This document shows positions 16,698 through 25,607 of a DNA stretch of 64,000 bases, piece by piece (the first letter of the stretch is position 1; every line of letters begins with the position of its first letter). The notes beneath the pieces are model-generated. The model did no database searches, was not told the origin of the DNA, and was given only the letters and a program-made list of their open reading frames with translations. Origin of the DNA: Pedobacter hiemivivus (GTDB lineage Bacteria; Bacteroidota; Bacteroidia; Sphingobacteriales; Sphingobacteriaceae); contig NZ_SJSM01000010.1 in assembly GCF_004331685.1 (NCBI RefSeq), positions 62,001-126,000 of the forward strand. Reading direction: 5' to 3'. The position numbers were made by a program, and so were the translations under genes.

Positions 16698-17605
16698 AAA
16701 AACAAAATTTCAAAAAAACATTTACCGCCGCAAGTGACGATGACCGAAATAATGAACTCCGCCTAATCACAGCTAAAATTTTGGAGAAATACTTATTTGA
16801 TAAGATAATCTGCATTGGAAGTAAAATTCATACACAAGGTGAAAAAATAAGCTGTTTTCTTGCAGAAAATGGCACGACAATTTTGCCGTCTGAATTGAAT
16901 AACTATTACCTGATGTTGATTCCATCTAAAAACGAACCTTGCCCCGACATTCAAATACAACAACGACTGGAAGAGGAATTCAAATCATCGGCATCGCTAA
17001 CTATTATAGTTCATCGAATGTCAGAGTTCAACACCGCTTTAAATAATGGCAGTTCATTTTTTACTTCGGTATTTAAGAAAGGTTTTGTTTTACATGATAA
17101 TAATGAAGAAATATTTTCTAAGCCTGAAGGAGGAAAATCCTTAAATTTCCGAATTACCAAAAAAGAGGCTTTTTGGACGCATTGGCATAAACTATCGATG
17201 AGTTTTTTGAAAGGAGGTAAATTCTTCATTGATAACAATGAGAACAGCGTTGCCGTATTTATGTTGCACCAAGCTTTGCAACATTGTTATTCAGGAATGT
17301 TAAGAGTACTCACTGGCTATAGAACAAATAGTAACAGCTTAAGAAGGCTTATAAAATTAATCGATATTGCTCTACCTGATTCATCTTTTGTTCAACCTTA
17401 CAAAGGAACTCCGGAAGAATCGCGATTGTCATCACTATTGTTAAAGGGCTTTAGTGATGCCCGATATGACGAAACATTTTTGGCAAGCACAGACGATCTT
17501 ATCGCTATGATGATTAAAATAAGCAGGATCATTGACTTCGCTAATAGCATCTGTATCCAACGACTCGAAAACTTGAAAAGTGGGAAGACACCATACCTAG
17601 CATAA
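16694..17605 (+). CDS. Nucleotidyltransferase-like plus HEPN domain protein
   Basis: 303 residues. The first ~145 residues resemble a degenerate minimal nucleotidyltransferase: a helix LRLITAKILEKYL, strand IICIGSKI, strand YYLMLIPSK, strand SLTIIVHRM and the typical FFTSVFKKGFVLHDN segment. The usual GS..DD catalytic pair is not obvious. Residues ~185-290 are a HEPN domain with VFMLHQALQHCY and the ARYDETF motif at 256-262, but no RxxxxH, so RNase activity is doubtful. Fused MNT-HEPN proteins are common in Bacteroidota mobile DNA and are related to two-gene HEPN/MNT toxin-antitoxin pairs. Here it is coupled to three small paralogues upstream. Confidence 0.75.
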   Translation: MKKQNFKKTFTAASDDDRNNELRLITAKILEKYLFDKIICIGSKIHTQGEKISCFLAENGTTILPSELNNYYLMLIPSKNEPCPDIQIQQRLEEEFKSSASLTIIVHRMSEFNTALNNGSSFFTSVFKKGFVLHDNNEEIFSKPEGGKSLNFRITKKEAFWTHWHKLSMSFLKGGKFFIDNNENSVAVFMLHQALQHCYSGMLRVLTGYRTNSNSLRRLIKLIDIALPDSSFVQPYKGTPEESRLSSLLLKGFSDARYDETFLASTDDLIAMMIKISRIIDFANSICIQRLENLKSGKTPYLA

Positions 17606-17626
17606 GCTAGATATACAAATTTCCTT

Positions 17627-18307
17627 ATGGACAAAACTTGCATAAACACCAAAACCTATTCGGGCTACTTAGATCAACATGACTTCATAGCACGCTATCT
17701 TTTCATTAGAAATAGAATCAATAACTCCTTCACTAGGGATGAACTAGCCTTTCTATTAGGGAAAACACCATATTTTATAATTGACTACGAAGAATTGTCT
17801 GGTAGCACCAAGCTAGGACTGTCAGAATTAGATATCCTTTGCAGAATTCTAAAAAGAGGCTCCTATGAAACTTTGGTACTGGATAGGACGTTCGGGAAAA
17901 TAGATATATCCTATGAAAAGAGGATGATTAGGGTAATTCAGAAGGAATACACTCAAAAATTGGTATACGAATTTATTCATCCCTGGACTAGTGGCGGGAC
18001 ATCAAAATCTTTAAAGGCCGAAGAACCAAAGTACGATTTCACTGATGTTGAAAGAGAGTCAAAAAAGCTAATAAAAAATGAAATAGCGAGATTAATTGAC
18101 GCAGGATTTTTTACAGAAAAAAAAACTCCATTAGAAATTTATGAAAGGATATGGTCTACTTTTAGGTATTGCTCTGATGCTTGGAGTGCTATCTTTATAA
18201 AAGACATTGTATATCATTTTATCAGAGAGGGTAAACTAACACATAAGTATTTGAACGGTCATTTATCCTACCAAAATAATTCAAAGATACCACCTGTGAA
18301 AATGTGA
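17627..18307 (+). CDS. Hypothetical protein with HTH-like N-terminus
   Basis: 226 residues. The first ~70 residues have an XRE-like helix-turn-helix plan: RYLFIRNRIN, FTRDELAFLLGKTPYFIIDYE and LGLSELDILCRIL. The rest is basic and helical, with a C-terminal stretch rich in aromatic residues (FRYCSDAW, YHFIREGK) that I do not recognise. It starts 21 bases after the MNT-HEPN gene and is followed by a good terminator, so it is the last gene of the five-gene unit starting at 15423. It is probably a regulator; the effector part is unknown. Confidence 0.6.
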   Translation: MDKTCINTKTYSGYLDQHDFIARYLFIRNRINNSFTRDELAFLLGKTPYFIIDYEELSGSTKLGLSELDILCRILKRGSYETLVLDRTFGKIDISYEKRMIRVIQKEYTQKLVYEFIHPWTSGGTSKSLKAEEPKYDFTDVERESKKLIKNEIARLIDAGFFTEKKTPLEIYERIWSTFRYCSDAWSAIFIKDIVYHFIREGKLTHKYLNGHLSYQNNSKIPPVKM

Positions 18308-18340
18308 CCATACATGAATCGTATAATAAATGTTGTCAGA

Positions 18341-18370
18341 AAAGGGCTGGAATTAATTCCGGCCTTTTTT
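18341..18370 (+). terminator. Rho-independent terminator
   Basis: A stem pairing AAAGG.CTGGAATT with AATTCCGGCCTTT, with one bulge and one wobble, runs directly into a run of seven T residues. It lies 34 bases after the stop of the gene ending at 18307 and just before the stop of the converging XRE gene. Confidence 0.8.
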
Positions 18371-18376
18371 TATTGT

Positions 18377-18757
18377 TTACTTTTCGGATTTCTCCACTAA
18401 GTCCCGCAGTCGTTTTACGAGTTCAGGATTAAGAATCTTTTTGCTTTTTTTTCCGCCTATTGATTCTTCATTTACATACGTTCCTTTTCCTTCAGCAAGA
18501 AACTTCTTATGTTCTTCACGTAAGACCTCGGCCAATTTGTTTTTCCCTGGTGGAGTGGAAACAATTAGGTCTCTCTGATCGACATTGAGAAAATCAGCAA
18601 TTTTATTAAAATATACCCTATTAGGCTGAGAAGAATTTTGACACCAACTAGACACAGTCTGTTCGCTCACATTTAAGAAAATTGCAAGCATCCATCCGGT
18701 TACATTCCTTTCAGCCAGCACAGCTTTTATCTTATTTAATTTGGGCGAAGCGTCCAT
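18377..18757 (-). CDS. XRE-family helix-turn-helix regulator
   Basis: 126 residues. The HTH occupies about 7-62: LNKIKAVLAERNVTG, MLAIFLNVSEQTVSSWCQN as turn and recognition helix, and FLNVDQRDLIV. The C-terminal half is a charged tail with KLAEVLREEHKKFLAEG and a final coiled segment. Ser/Thr-Trp-Cys in the recognition helix (SSWC) matches a common Bacteroidota XRE subgroup. It converges with the preceding five-gene unit, sharing its terminator region, and lies beside the long non-coding block 18758-19457. Target unknown. Confidence 0.85.
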   Translation of the reverse strand: MDASPKLNKIKAVLAERNVTGWMLAIFLNVSEQTVSSWCQNSSQPNRVYFNKIADFLNVDQRDLIVSTPPGKNKLAEVLREEHKKFLAEGKGTYVNEESIGGKKSKKILNPELVKRLRDLVEKSEK

Positions 18758-18847
18758 TATTTATATTTAATAACCAAATATAGTTAACCTAGAATTATAA
18801 AGGACAGGTGTAATTCGCTGACAATCAGGTCTATATTAAAGATATAC

Positions 18848-18882
18848 CAGTATATATTAAAATATATCTTTAATATATACTG
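18848..18882. repeat. Perfect 14-bp inverted repeat
   Basis: Arms 18848-18861 and 18869-18882 (CAGTATATATTAAA and its exact reverse complement) flank a 7-base loop. There is no T run, so it is not an ordinary terminator. It lies 91 bases upstream of the XRE gene start (18757) and before the GC-rich block, and it may be an operator. The sequence is very AT-rich, so a chance or slippage origin cannot be excluded. Confidence 0.45.
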
Positions 18883-18998
18883 ACAATGCTTTAATATTAT
18901 TATATTTGAAATAAGTAACTAAAATTAAAGTCAATAGGGCTTTAAAGTAATAATATACTACTTTTGCTGATATATAAAGCATCAGCACTTTGAGTCTT

Positions 18999-19110
18999 GC
19001 TTGTGAAACGTGAGAATTTCGATTGGATCAAGACGATAAGTGGAGTGCGTTACGCCAATGGCGTAGCGCCCGCTTATTCGTTTCCAAGGGCTTCTCACGG
19101 CCTCACAAGC
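18999..19110 (+). other. Large structured element, possible ncRNA or leader domain
   Basis: Arms 18999-19016 and 19092-19110 pair as GCTTGTGA-AA-CGTGAGAA against its complement (two 8-bp helices around a small internal loop). Inside, 19047-19056 and 19060-19069 form a 10-bp hairpin with a 3-base loop and one wobble, extended by weaker pairing from 19036 to 19077. The block is clearly richer in G and C than its surroundings. The sequence GTTACGCC occurs here (19049) and again at 19123. An open frame across it (18997-19218) looks accidental. It may be a structured RNA, the first domain of a leader for the TlpA-SusCD operon, or a relic of a mobile element. Confidence 0.45.
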
Positions 19111-19277
19111 GGTAAGTTGGGTGTTACGCCATTTGTGCTTAATTCCACGCTACAAAGGCTCATAAATGATATGAGCTATGGAAAAAAACAACTACAACAA
19201 CGACCTACCGCACATTAACGTGAATATTCATTCACCTTAATTACAACTCCGAAAACTTGCTTTAAGCATTTCCTTGA

Positions 19278-19402
19278 CCGCCCCTGCCCAAATGCGAGAA
19301 TAAAGGAAATGGCGTAGGCCACACCCAAAAAGGGTAAGGTGCTTCACTCGTTATTTTAATCCAGGCAGGGGCGGGTAACGGGCGTAAGCCCTGCCCCTTT
19401 TT
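19278..19402 (+). promoter_or_regulatory. Terminator/antiterminator-like arrangement upstream of the TlpA-SusCD operon
   Basis: Segment 19364-19371 pairs with 19388-19395 (GGCAGGG with CCCTGCC plus a bulged pair) and is followed by CCTTTTT, like an intrinsic terminator. The same 5' arm can instead pair without mismatch over 11 bases (19364-19374) with an upstream segment 19278-19288. The two foldings exclude each other, as in attenuators. No gene is found between 18758 and 19457 apart from this and the structured element before it; the piece 19111-19277 shows no feature I can name. Regulation of the downstream operon is inference. Confidence 0.4.
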
Positions 19403-19457
19403 AAGGTTTACTAACCCGTTACATAGTCGAATTTTCAATCTATGTACGGAAGAAAAC

Positions 19458-19637
19458 ATGAAAACATATATTCATTTAAACCGAAGTTATATAAAACACA
19501 TTTACTTTCTCTTATCGGAATATTTCGATGACCATTCTGCAAGCTGTTTACTACAGCCTAATAGAAACTATCTCTACAAAAAGAAATTCAAGTTCCTCAA
19601 GATCTTGTACAAGAATATTGTCAAGCCTCCCGTTTAG
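19458..19637 (+). CDS. Possible small basic protein (59 residues)
   Basis: An ATG-started frame of 59 codons, MKTYIHLNRSYIKHIYF at its start and KFLKILYKNIVKPPV at its end. It is rich in Lys, Tyr and Leu, with no signal peptide or known motif. It lies 53 bases before the TlpA-type gene, after the terminator-like structure. It could be a real small protein, a leader peptide or chance; codon character is compatible with coding but the length is too short to be sure. Confidence 0.35.
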   Translation: MKTYIHLNRSYIKHIYFLLSEYFDDHSASCLLQPNRNYLYKKKFKFLKILYKNIVKPPV

Positions 19638-19690
19638 CCGCCAGCTAAAATCACCCATCTTTTTTCTAATATCAACTAAAACTTTCTAAT

Positions 19691-20932
19691 ATGAAAAAAA
19701 TAGCGATTTCTATCGCCCTGGCCGCGCTTTGCCTAAATTTTAAAGCTGTTGCCCAAGAAAAAATTTCGTTGACTGTTGGCGATAAAGTACCAAATCAGCT
19801 ACTTGAAGCAACGTTTAGCACAGTAAATCAAAGTGGAAACAGTAATAGGCTCAATTTTCGTGATTTAAAACACAAGCTTGTCATCATCGATTTCTGGGCT
19901 TCTTGGTGCGGGCCTTGTCTTGAATCCCTTGTGAAGCTTGAAGGCTTACAAAACCAATTTGGAGAAAGTCTATTTATTATACCGTCCACTTATGAAGACT
20001 CAGATAAAGCAAAAAATACACTCAGCAAAAAGAAAATAGGACTATTTTCTACATACGGGGTAAATAATGAAATATTAAAAAAGTACTTCCCCCACCGCTT
20101 TGTCCCGCATCAGATCTGGATTAAAGACGGAATTGTTAAGGCGATTACATCTGGCGCAGAAACAACAATTGAAAACATAGTATCAGCTATAAGAGAAGAT
20201 AAATTTGTCAATAACACGAAGAAAGACCTTGACCTTTCGCGTCCTCTATTTTCAAGTCCTTCGCTAAATGAAAAGAATTTAAAGTACTATTCCCTTCTAT
20301 TGAATGAAAACTACCCCGGATTGCCAACCGGCGTCAGTTACAGAACAGTTGACACAACAACATACGGAATCAGTATTACCAATTCAAGCCTTCGAAACAT
20401 TTATCAACTCGCTGCAAAAGTAGACAAGAAGCTGATTGTCCGCGATACAAATGACCTAAATCTCCACGTATATAACAACGATCAGGAATGGCTCAATCGT
20501 TTCCTCTATTCCTACGAATTGAGAGTCCCATTGGCCAAGTCTAAAGACCTCTATAAAATAATGCTCAACCAATTAAACTTAATAACTGGGTATAGAGCTT
20601 ACTTCTCAAGGGAGCCATTTAAATGTCTGATTTTAAAGCAACACAAAAAGTTTAACGCAGTCTCAAAAACCGCTGAAATGCGGAATACAATGGATCAAAA
20701 TGGTAAACTCGATCTGCGAGGTGCTTCCGCGAACGATTTGACAAGTAGATTAAATGATGCCTTGCCGTTTCTGGTCATTAATGAAACAGGATTGAAGTTG
20801 CCAATTGACGTTTCTGTTCCACTCGATCCAGCCAATCTTAAAACAATACAAGCTACCCTTTTTAAACAAGGACTAAGCCTCGACTACGCAATTCGCAGGA
20901 TAGAAGTCCTTGTTATCGAAAAAACTCACTAA
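19691..20932 (+). CDS. TlpA-like thioredoxin fused to a DUF3738-like domain
   Basis: 413 residues with a Sec signal peptide (cleavage likely after AVAQ, residue 22). The thioredoxin fold has FWASWCGPC with active Cys73 and Cys76. From ~200 to the end the protein resembles the soil-associated DUF3738/TIGR03435 domain: a PFLVINETGL strand near the end, then LKTIQATLFKQGLSLD and the terminal VLVIEK. Such TlpA-DUF3738 fusions are frequent in soil Bacteroidota and sit beside SusC/SusD. It should act in the periplasm as a thiol reductase or oxidase. First gene of an operon with susC-like (14-base gap) and susD-like genes. Confidence 0.85.
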   Translation: MKKIAISIALAALCLNFKAVAQEKISLTVGDKVPNQLLEATFSTVNQSGNSNRLNFRDLKHKLVIIDFWASWCGPCLESLVKLEGLQNQFGESLFIIPSTYEDSDKAKNTLSKKKIGLFSTYGVNNEILKKYFPHRFVPHQIWIKDGIVKAITSGAETTIENIVSAIREDKFVNNTKKDLDLSRPLFSSPSLNEKNLKYYSLLLNENYPGLPTGVSYRTVDTTTYGISITNSSLRNIYQLAAKVDKKLIVRDTNDLNLHVYNNDQEWLNRFLYSYELRVPLAKSKDLYKIMLNQLNLITGYRAYFSREPFKCLILKQHKKFNAVSKTAEMRNTMDQNGKLDLRGASANDLTSRLNDALPFLVINETGLKLPIDVSVPLDPANLKTIQATLFKQGLSLDYAIRRIEVLVIEKTH

Positions 20933-20946
20933 TCGAACATGAAATT

Positions 20947-23900
20947 ATGAAAACCAAAATATTCAACAAAATAGACCTTAAACTTTTCTCCTTTATCGTG
21001 CTAACATTGTTAACCTGCACACGGGCATTTGCACAGTATTATGTTAAAGGAAAAGTCATTTCCTCACTAGATGGACAACCCGTGTCTGGTGCAAATATTC
21101 GATTCCTGAAAGCAGCAGCTATGACAAAAACTGAGTTAAACGGCGAGTTTCAATTTAACCTCAAAGTCTTACCCGATACACTTGTATTAACTCATACAGG
21201 ATTGAAAACAAAAAAAATACCCATCACGATCGACAAATATAATTCTAGCCTCTTAGTCGAAATGGAACCCTCCGAAAAAGCCCTGGAGGAAGTTGTAATT
21301 TCCACGGGTTACCAGCAAATCCCAAAGGAACGGGCAACGGGATCATTTACTTCAATTGCGAAATCTCTATTAAATCAACAAGTAACCACATCGATTATTG
21401 ACAGGCTGGAAGCGGTAACCTCCGGCATCTCAGTCGACCGAGCAAGCGGGTACACTGGAAAGCTGATGGTTCGAGGTTTAAGCACACTAAACGGGCCAGT
21501 ATCACCATTAATCGTCCTCGACAATTATCCATATGAAGGTGATTTAAATAACATCAATCCGAATGATGTTGAAAATATTACAATACTCAAAGATGCCGCA
21601 GCAGCGTCGATCTGGGGAGCAAGGGCTGGAAATGGAGTGATCGTTATAACAACCAAAAAAGGAATTTTTAATCACACGCTATCAATTCAAATAAATTCAA
21701 ATTTGACTGTTTCAGGGGAGCCGGATCTGTCTTATATCAAACAAATCAATTCGTCTGATTTCATTGATGTAGAATCAATGTTATATAGCAAAAATTACTA
21801 CCGATCACAGATTAATTCAGCCAACAAACCTGTTCTTTCGCCAGTAGTAGAGCTGTTAATTAAGCGAAGCTCTGCTTCCCCACTTAAACAAAATGCAATC
21901 GATCAACAAATTAACAGTTATAGAACCCTCGACGTCCGAGATCAGTATAGTCGCTATTTTTATCAAAAAGCGGTAAATCAGCAACATTCTATTATGCTTA
22001 ACGGCGGTTCGGAAACTAACGCATGGCTTGTTTCTGCTGGCTATGATCGCAATGTAAATAATCTCGATGCAAAGTATGACCGATTCAACTTGAGATTTAA
22101 CAACAATATTAGGTTAACTAAAAAACTGAACTTTGAGACTAACCTATTCTATACAAAGTCCAACTCTTTGAGCGGAAAACCTTCATATGGTCAAATCATC
22201 TCAAAAGGAACAATCTTCCCTTATGCACAGTTTGCTGATGCAAATGGCAACCCAATCCCCCTGGCAAAAAACTATCGCCAAAGCTATCTAAACTCTCTCT
22301 CTATTCAAGGGCTGCAAGACTGGAATTATTACCCTCTGACCGACTATCTGCACACACTGGCCACAACCAATCTTCAGGACGTAATGCTTAATTTCGGCCT
22401 TGATTACAAAATAACAGATGGTCTTAAAACAACCGTACAGTACCAGTATGAGAGGCAAAATAACGACAAACGCTCTCTCCAAGATCAAAACTCATACTAT
22501 ACCCGTAATCTTATAAATTTGTATTCCCAGGTAGACGCAACGGGAAACTTGATAAAACGTATACCGAAAGGAGATATTCTTGATCTAAATAATTCAGTTC
22601 TAACTTCAAACCAAATAAGGGGTCAAGTGACCTATAACAAAACATTAGAGGATCATTCTTTGAGTTTACTTGCAGGAACTGAAGTGAGGGAAACTTTGAC
22701 CAAGGGTGTGGCAAACCGAACTTACGGCTATAATTCGGAAAACCTTTCCTATGGATACGTGGATCTCGCAACGCCATATCCAACACTGGTAAATGGAAGT
22801 ACTAATTTTATCCCAGACAATAACAGCTTTGCACAAACCAGACTGAGATATGCTTCTTTCTATGGCAATGGTGCGTATACATTTAAAAATAAATACATAA
22901 TGTCAGCTAGCGTCAGGAGAGACGCATCAAATCTATTCGGCGTTAGCACAAACAATAAATGGACTCCGCTTTGGTCAGCTGGTCTTGCGTGGAACGCGGC
23001 GGCTGAGCCGTTCCTGACAAACAAAATCCTAAACGAACTAAAACTTCGATTAACTTATGGTTCTAGCGGAAACGTTGATCCAAAACGTTCTGCTGTTACC
23101 ACCTTGTATAATCAAGGAACATCGGTATATTCTCTATCCCCGTATTATAGCTTTGATCAATATGCTAATCCTCAACTAAAGTGGGAAACAGTTTCACAAA
23201 TAAACGCTGGATTGGATTTTGCAATATTTAACAATAGAATTAGTGGGTCAGCAGATTTTTACTTAAAAAAAGGGAGTGATCTTATTGGGGTAGAACCGAT
23301 CGACTATACCGCCGGAGTTGGGTTTACCGTTCAAAAAAACATTGCCCAAATTCGAGGAAAAGGATTGGATCTTGTATTTAATACAAAAAACACTATTGGC
23401 ACTCTCAATTGGTCGTCAGACATTAATTTCAGTTACCATGGAGACAAGATTGACGCCTACTATAATTCAGATCTCCAAGCGAGTAACTTCGTAAACCAAG
23501 GAAACCCAAGAATTTCCGGAATTGTTGGCGATGCTATATACGGTGTGTACGCATATAAGTGGGGAGGGTTAAATCCAACTAACGGAATGCCGCAAGGGTA
23601 TGTTGCGGGGAATGTTAGCACCGACTATTTGAGCATTACAGGAGCGTCAACATCGGTTTACGACCTCAAGTATTTCGGTTCGGCAATGCCAGTTTATTAT
23701 GGTTCTGTTGGGAATTCAATTTCATATAAAAATTTCACGTTAAACGTTCGTGTATTATTTAAACTCGGTTACTTCTTCCGCAGAAATACAATTGACTACA
23801 CAAGTTTGAACTCAAACTGGATTGGTCACAGTGATTTCTCAAAAAGATGGCAAAAACCCGGCGACGAAAGTCACACAAATGTTCCAGCCCTAGTTTATCC

Positions 23901-24174
23901 AATTCCACCAAACATGGCTATGTTTTATCAAAATGCTGAGCCTTTTGTTTCCAAGGCAGACCACGTCCGACTTCAATACGTGAATGTGAACTATAGACTG
24001 ACCAACAAAGGAAATTCTAAACGTCCGTATAACTCAATAGATCTCTACATCACCACTTCAAATCTTGGAATCATTTGGAGGGCTAACAAAGACGGAATTG
24101 ATCCCGATTATGCTTACAATAACTCCCTTCCCCCAACACCGTCAATTGCTGTCGGAATTAAAATTGGACTTTAA
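20947..24174 (+). CDS. SusC/RagA-type TonB-dependent outer-membrane receptor
   Basis: 1075 residues. Signal peptide to about residue 29 (FAQ), then a carboxypeptidase-D regulatory-like domain (VKGKVISSLDGQPVSGANI), a TonB-box-like EEVVISTGY at ~115-123, the plug with MVRGLSTLNG and the SusC hallmark ILKDAAAASIWGARAGNGVI, and a 22-strand barrel. It imports a ligand together with SusD using TonB energy. There is no N-terminal STN domain, so direct FecR/sigma signalling is unlikely. No glycoside hydrolase is nearby, so the ligand is probably not a polysaccharide; the thioredoxin neighbour points to peptides, metals or thiol-containing molecules, but this is inference. Confidence 0.95.
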   Translation: MKTKIFNKIDLKLFSFIVLTLLTCTRAFAQYYVKGKVISSLDGQPVSGANIRFLKAAAMTKTELNGEFQFNLKVLPDTLVLTHTGLKTKKIPITIDKYNSSLLVEMEPSEKALEEVVISTGYQQIPKERATGSFTSIAKSLLNQQVTTSIIDRLEAVTSGISVDRASGYTGKLMVRGLSTLNGPVSPLIVLDNYPYEGDLNNINPNDVENITILKDAAAASIWGARAGNGVIVITTKKGIFNHTLSIQINSNLTVSGEPDLSYIKQINSSDFIDVESMLYSKNYYRSQINSANKPVLSPVVELLIKRSSASPLKQNAIDQQINSYRTLDVRDQYSRYFYQKAVNQQHSIMLNGGSETNAWLVSAGYDRNVNNLDAKYDRFNLRFNNNIRLTKKLNFETNLFYTKSNSLSGKPSYGQIISKGTIFPYAQFADANGNPIPLAKNYRQSYLNSLSIQGLQDWNYYPLTDYLHTLATTNLQDVMLNFGLDYKITDGLKTTVQYQYERQNNDKRSLQDQNSYYTRNLINLYSQVDATGNLIKRIPKGDILDLNNSVLTSNQIRGQVTYNKTLEDHSLSLLAGTEVRETLTKGVANRTYGYNSENLSYGYVDLATPYPTLVNGSTNFIPDNNSFAQTRLRYASFYGNGAYTFKNKYIMSASVRRDASNLFGVSTNNKWTPLWSAGLAWNAAAEPFLTNKILNELKLRLTYGSSGNVDPKRSAVTTLYNQGTSVYSLSPYYSFDQYANPQLKWETVSQINAGLDFAIFNNRISGSADFYLKKGSDLIGVEPIDYTAGVGFTVQKNIAQIRGKGLDLVFNTKNTIGTLNWSSDINFSYHGDKIDAYYNSDLQASNFVNQGNPRISGIVGDAIYGVYAYKWGGLNPTNGMPQGYVAGNVSTDYLSITGASTSVYDLKYFGSAMPVYYGSVGNSISYKNFTLNVRVLFKLGYFFRRNTIDYTSLNSNWIGHSDFSKRWQKPGDESHTNVPALVYPIPPNMAMFYQNAEPFVSKADHVRLQYVNVNYRLTNKGNSKRPYNSIDLYITTSNLGIIWRANKDGIDPDYAYNNSLPPTPSIAVGIKIGL

Positions 24175-24190
24175 CTAAACAACTGAAAAG

Positions 24191-25567
24191 ATGAAAACAA
24201 CTTATTTAAAAATTATCATAGCATCACTTTTCCTTCTAGGAATCGGAACTAATTACTCTTGCAAAAAATTTCTGGAGGCTAAATCTGACCAAAAGCTGGC
24301 TGTACCAACTAGTCTGGAAGAATTGCAGGGTTTATTGGACAATTTCTCAGTCATGAATCAAACAATTGCGGGTACCGGAGAAGCAAGTTCTGACAACTAT
24401 TACTTAACAAAAGAAGACTGGGAGTCTCTGAGTTATGAAAACGAAAAAAGGATTTACACTTGGGAAAAAGATTTCCTTTTTCCACAGGACGGGCGGCAAA
24501 ACGAATGGCAATGCAATTATACCGCAATCTACTATTCCAACACTGTACTAGGAGCGCTTGAGAAGATAAATCGCAATCAAGGAAATGCTTCTAAATGGGA
24601 CAATATCAAAGGTCAAGCCCTATTTTTTCGCGCCCAGTACCTTTTGAGAACAGTTTTGCTTTGGGCGGTAGCATTCGATGAAACGACGGCCAGCTCCGAT
24701 TTAGGTATACCACTACGGTATACTGAAGACTTCAACATCCCATCTGTCAGATCAAGTGTTTCTGAGAGTTATAGGCGTATTTTAGACGATCTCGAAGAGT
24801 CAGCTAATTTGCTCCCAATAAAATCCAACCATCCAGCACATCCGTCAAAGCTCGCGTCTTATGGCCTTCTCGCTAGGACGAACTTAGCAATGCGAAGATA
24901 TTCATCTGCAAGCAAATTTGCTGATTCATGTTTAAATCTATATAGCAGACTGATGGACTTTAATTCTCTTAATCAAGATGCAAATTTCCCTATTCAACAA
25001 TTTAATGAAGAGGTAATATTATGGAATAGAATACTCGCACCTGGCACGATTAGCAACTCTGTTGCCAAGATCGACCAAGAGCTATACGATTCCTACGAAG
25101 ATAACGATCTAAGAAAAACAATCTATTTTTTCAAAAACGCAGATGGATCCAAAGCATTCAAAGGTTATTATGAACAATTAGCTTCGCCATTTGGTGGTAT
25201 TGCGACCGATGAAATTTATCTAATAAAAGCGGAATGCGACGCTCGGTTAAAAATCGGCGACTTCGGTATGCAAAGTCTCAATACTTTACTGAAAACTCGG
25301 TTTAAAGAAGGAAAATTTATCCCAAAAACTGCAATTTCCTCAGATGTTGCACTCTCTATAATACTAGCTGAACGTAGAAAAGAACTGCTGATGCGCGACT
25401 TGAGATGGATGGATATAAAAAGGCTAAACAAAGAAGGTGCAAACATAAAACTAACACGCATTTTAGGCGACCAGACTTATGTACTTCAGCCAAACGATCC
25501 AAGATATGCTCTGCCAATTCCCGAGGACGTAATTCGCTTATCGGGTATGCCACAAAATAAGAGGTAA
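24191..25567 (+). CDS. SusD/RagB-type surface lipoprotein
   Basis: 458 residues with a lipoprotein signal ending at Cys24 (TNYSC). The SusD plan is visible: KKFLEAKSDQKLAVPTSLEELQGLLD at the start (split by the family-typical pattern), YSNTVLGALEKI, KGQALFFRAQYLL, and the C-terminal LAERRKELLMRDLRWMDIKRL and LPIPEDVI. It covers the mouth of the SusC barrel and captures ligand. It is slightly shorter than polysaccharide-type SusD proteins. It is the last gene of the operon, 16 bases after susC and directly before a bidirectional terminator. Confidence 0.93.
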   Translation: MKTTYLKIIIASLFLLGIGTNYSCKKFLEAKSDQKLAVPTSLEELQGLLDNFSVMNQTIAGTGEASSDNYYLTKEDWESLSYENEKRIYTWEKDFLFPQDGRQNEWQCNYTAIYYSNTVLGALEKINRNQGNASKWDNIKGQALFFRAQYLLRTVLLWAVAFDETTASSDLGIPLRYTEDFNIPSVRSSVSESYRRILDDLEESANLLPIKSNHPAHPSKLASYGLLARTNLAMRRYSSASKFADSCLNLYSRLMDFNSLNQDANFPIQQFNEEVILWNRILAPGTISNSVAKIDQELYDSYEDNDLRKTIYFFKNADGSKAFKGYYEQLASPFGGIATDEIYLIKAECDARLKIGDFGMQSLNTLLKTRFKEGKFIPKTAISSDVALSIILAERRKELLMRDLRWMDIKRLNKEGANIKLTRILGDQTYVLQPNDPRYALPIPEDVIRLSGMPQNKR

Positions 25568-25606
25568 CAAAAGTGGGGATGTGTTAGCATCCCCACTTTT
25601 GTTTTT
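25568..25606. terminator. Bidirectional Rho-independent terminator
   Basis: Arms 25568-25581 and 25588-25601 are perfect 14-base reverse complements (CAAAAGTGGGGATG) around a 6-base loop, with A and T runs outside. It separates the converging SusD-like gene and the small exported protein gene. Confidence 0.9.
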
Positions 25607-25607
25607 G

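Noticed and set aside
18997..19218. 73-codon frame across the GC-rich block
   Set aside because: It runs through nested hairpin arms whose base pairing explains the sequence better than coding; the composition does not look like a protein and no start context is present.
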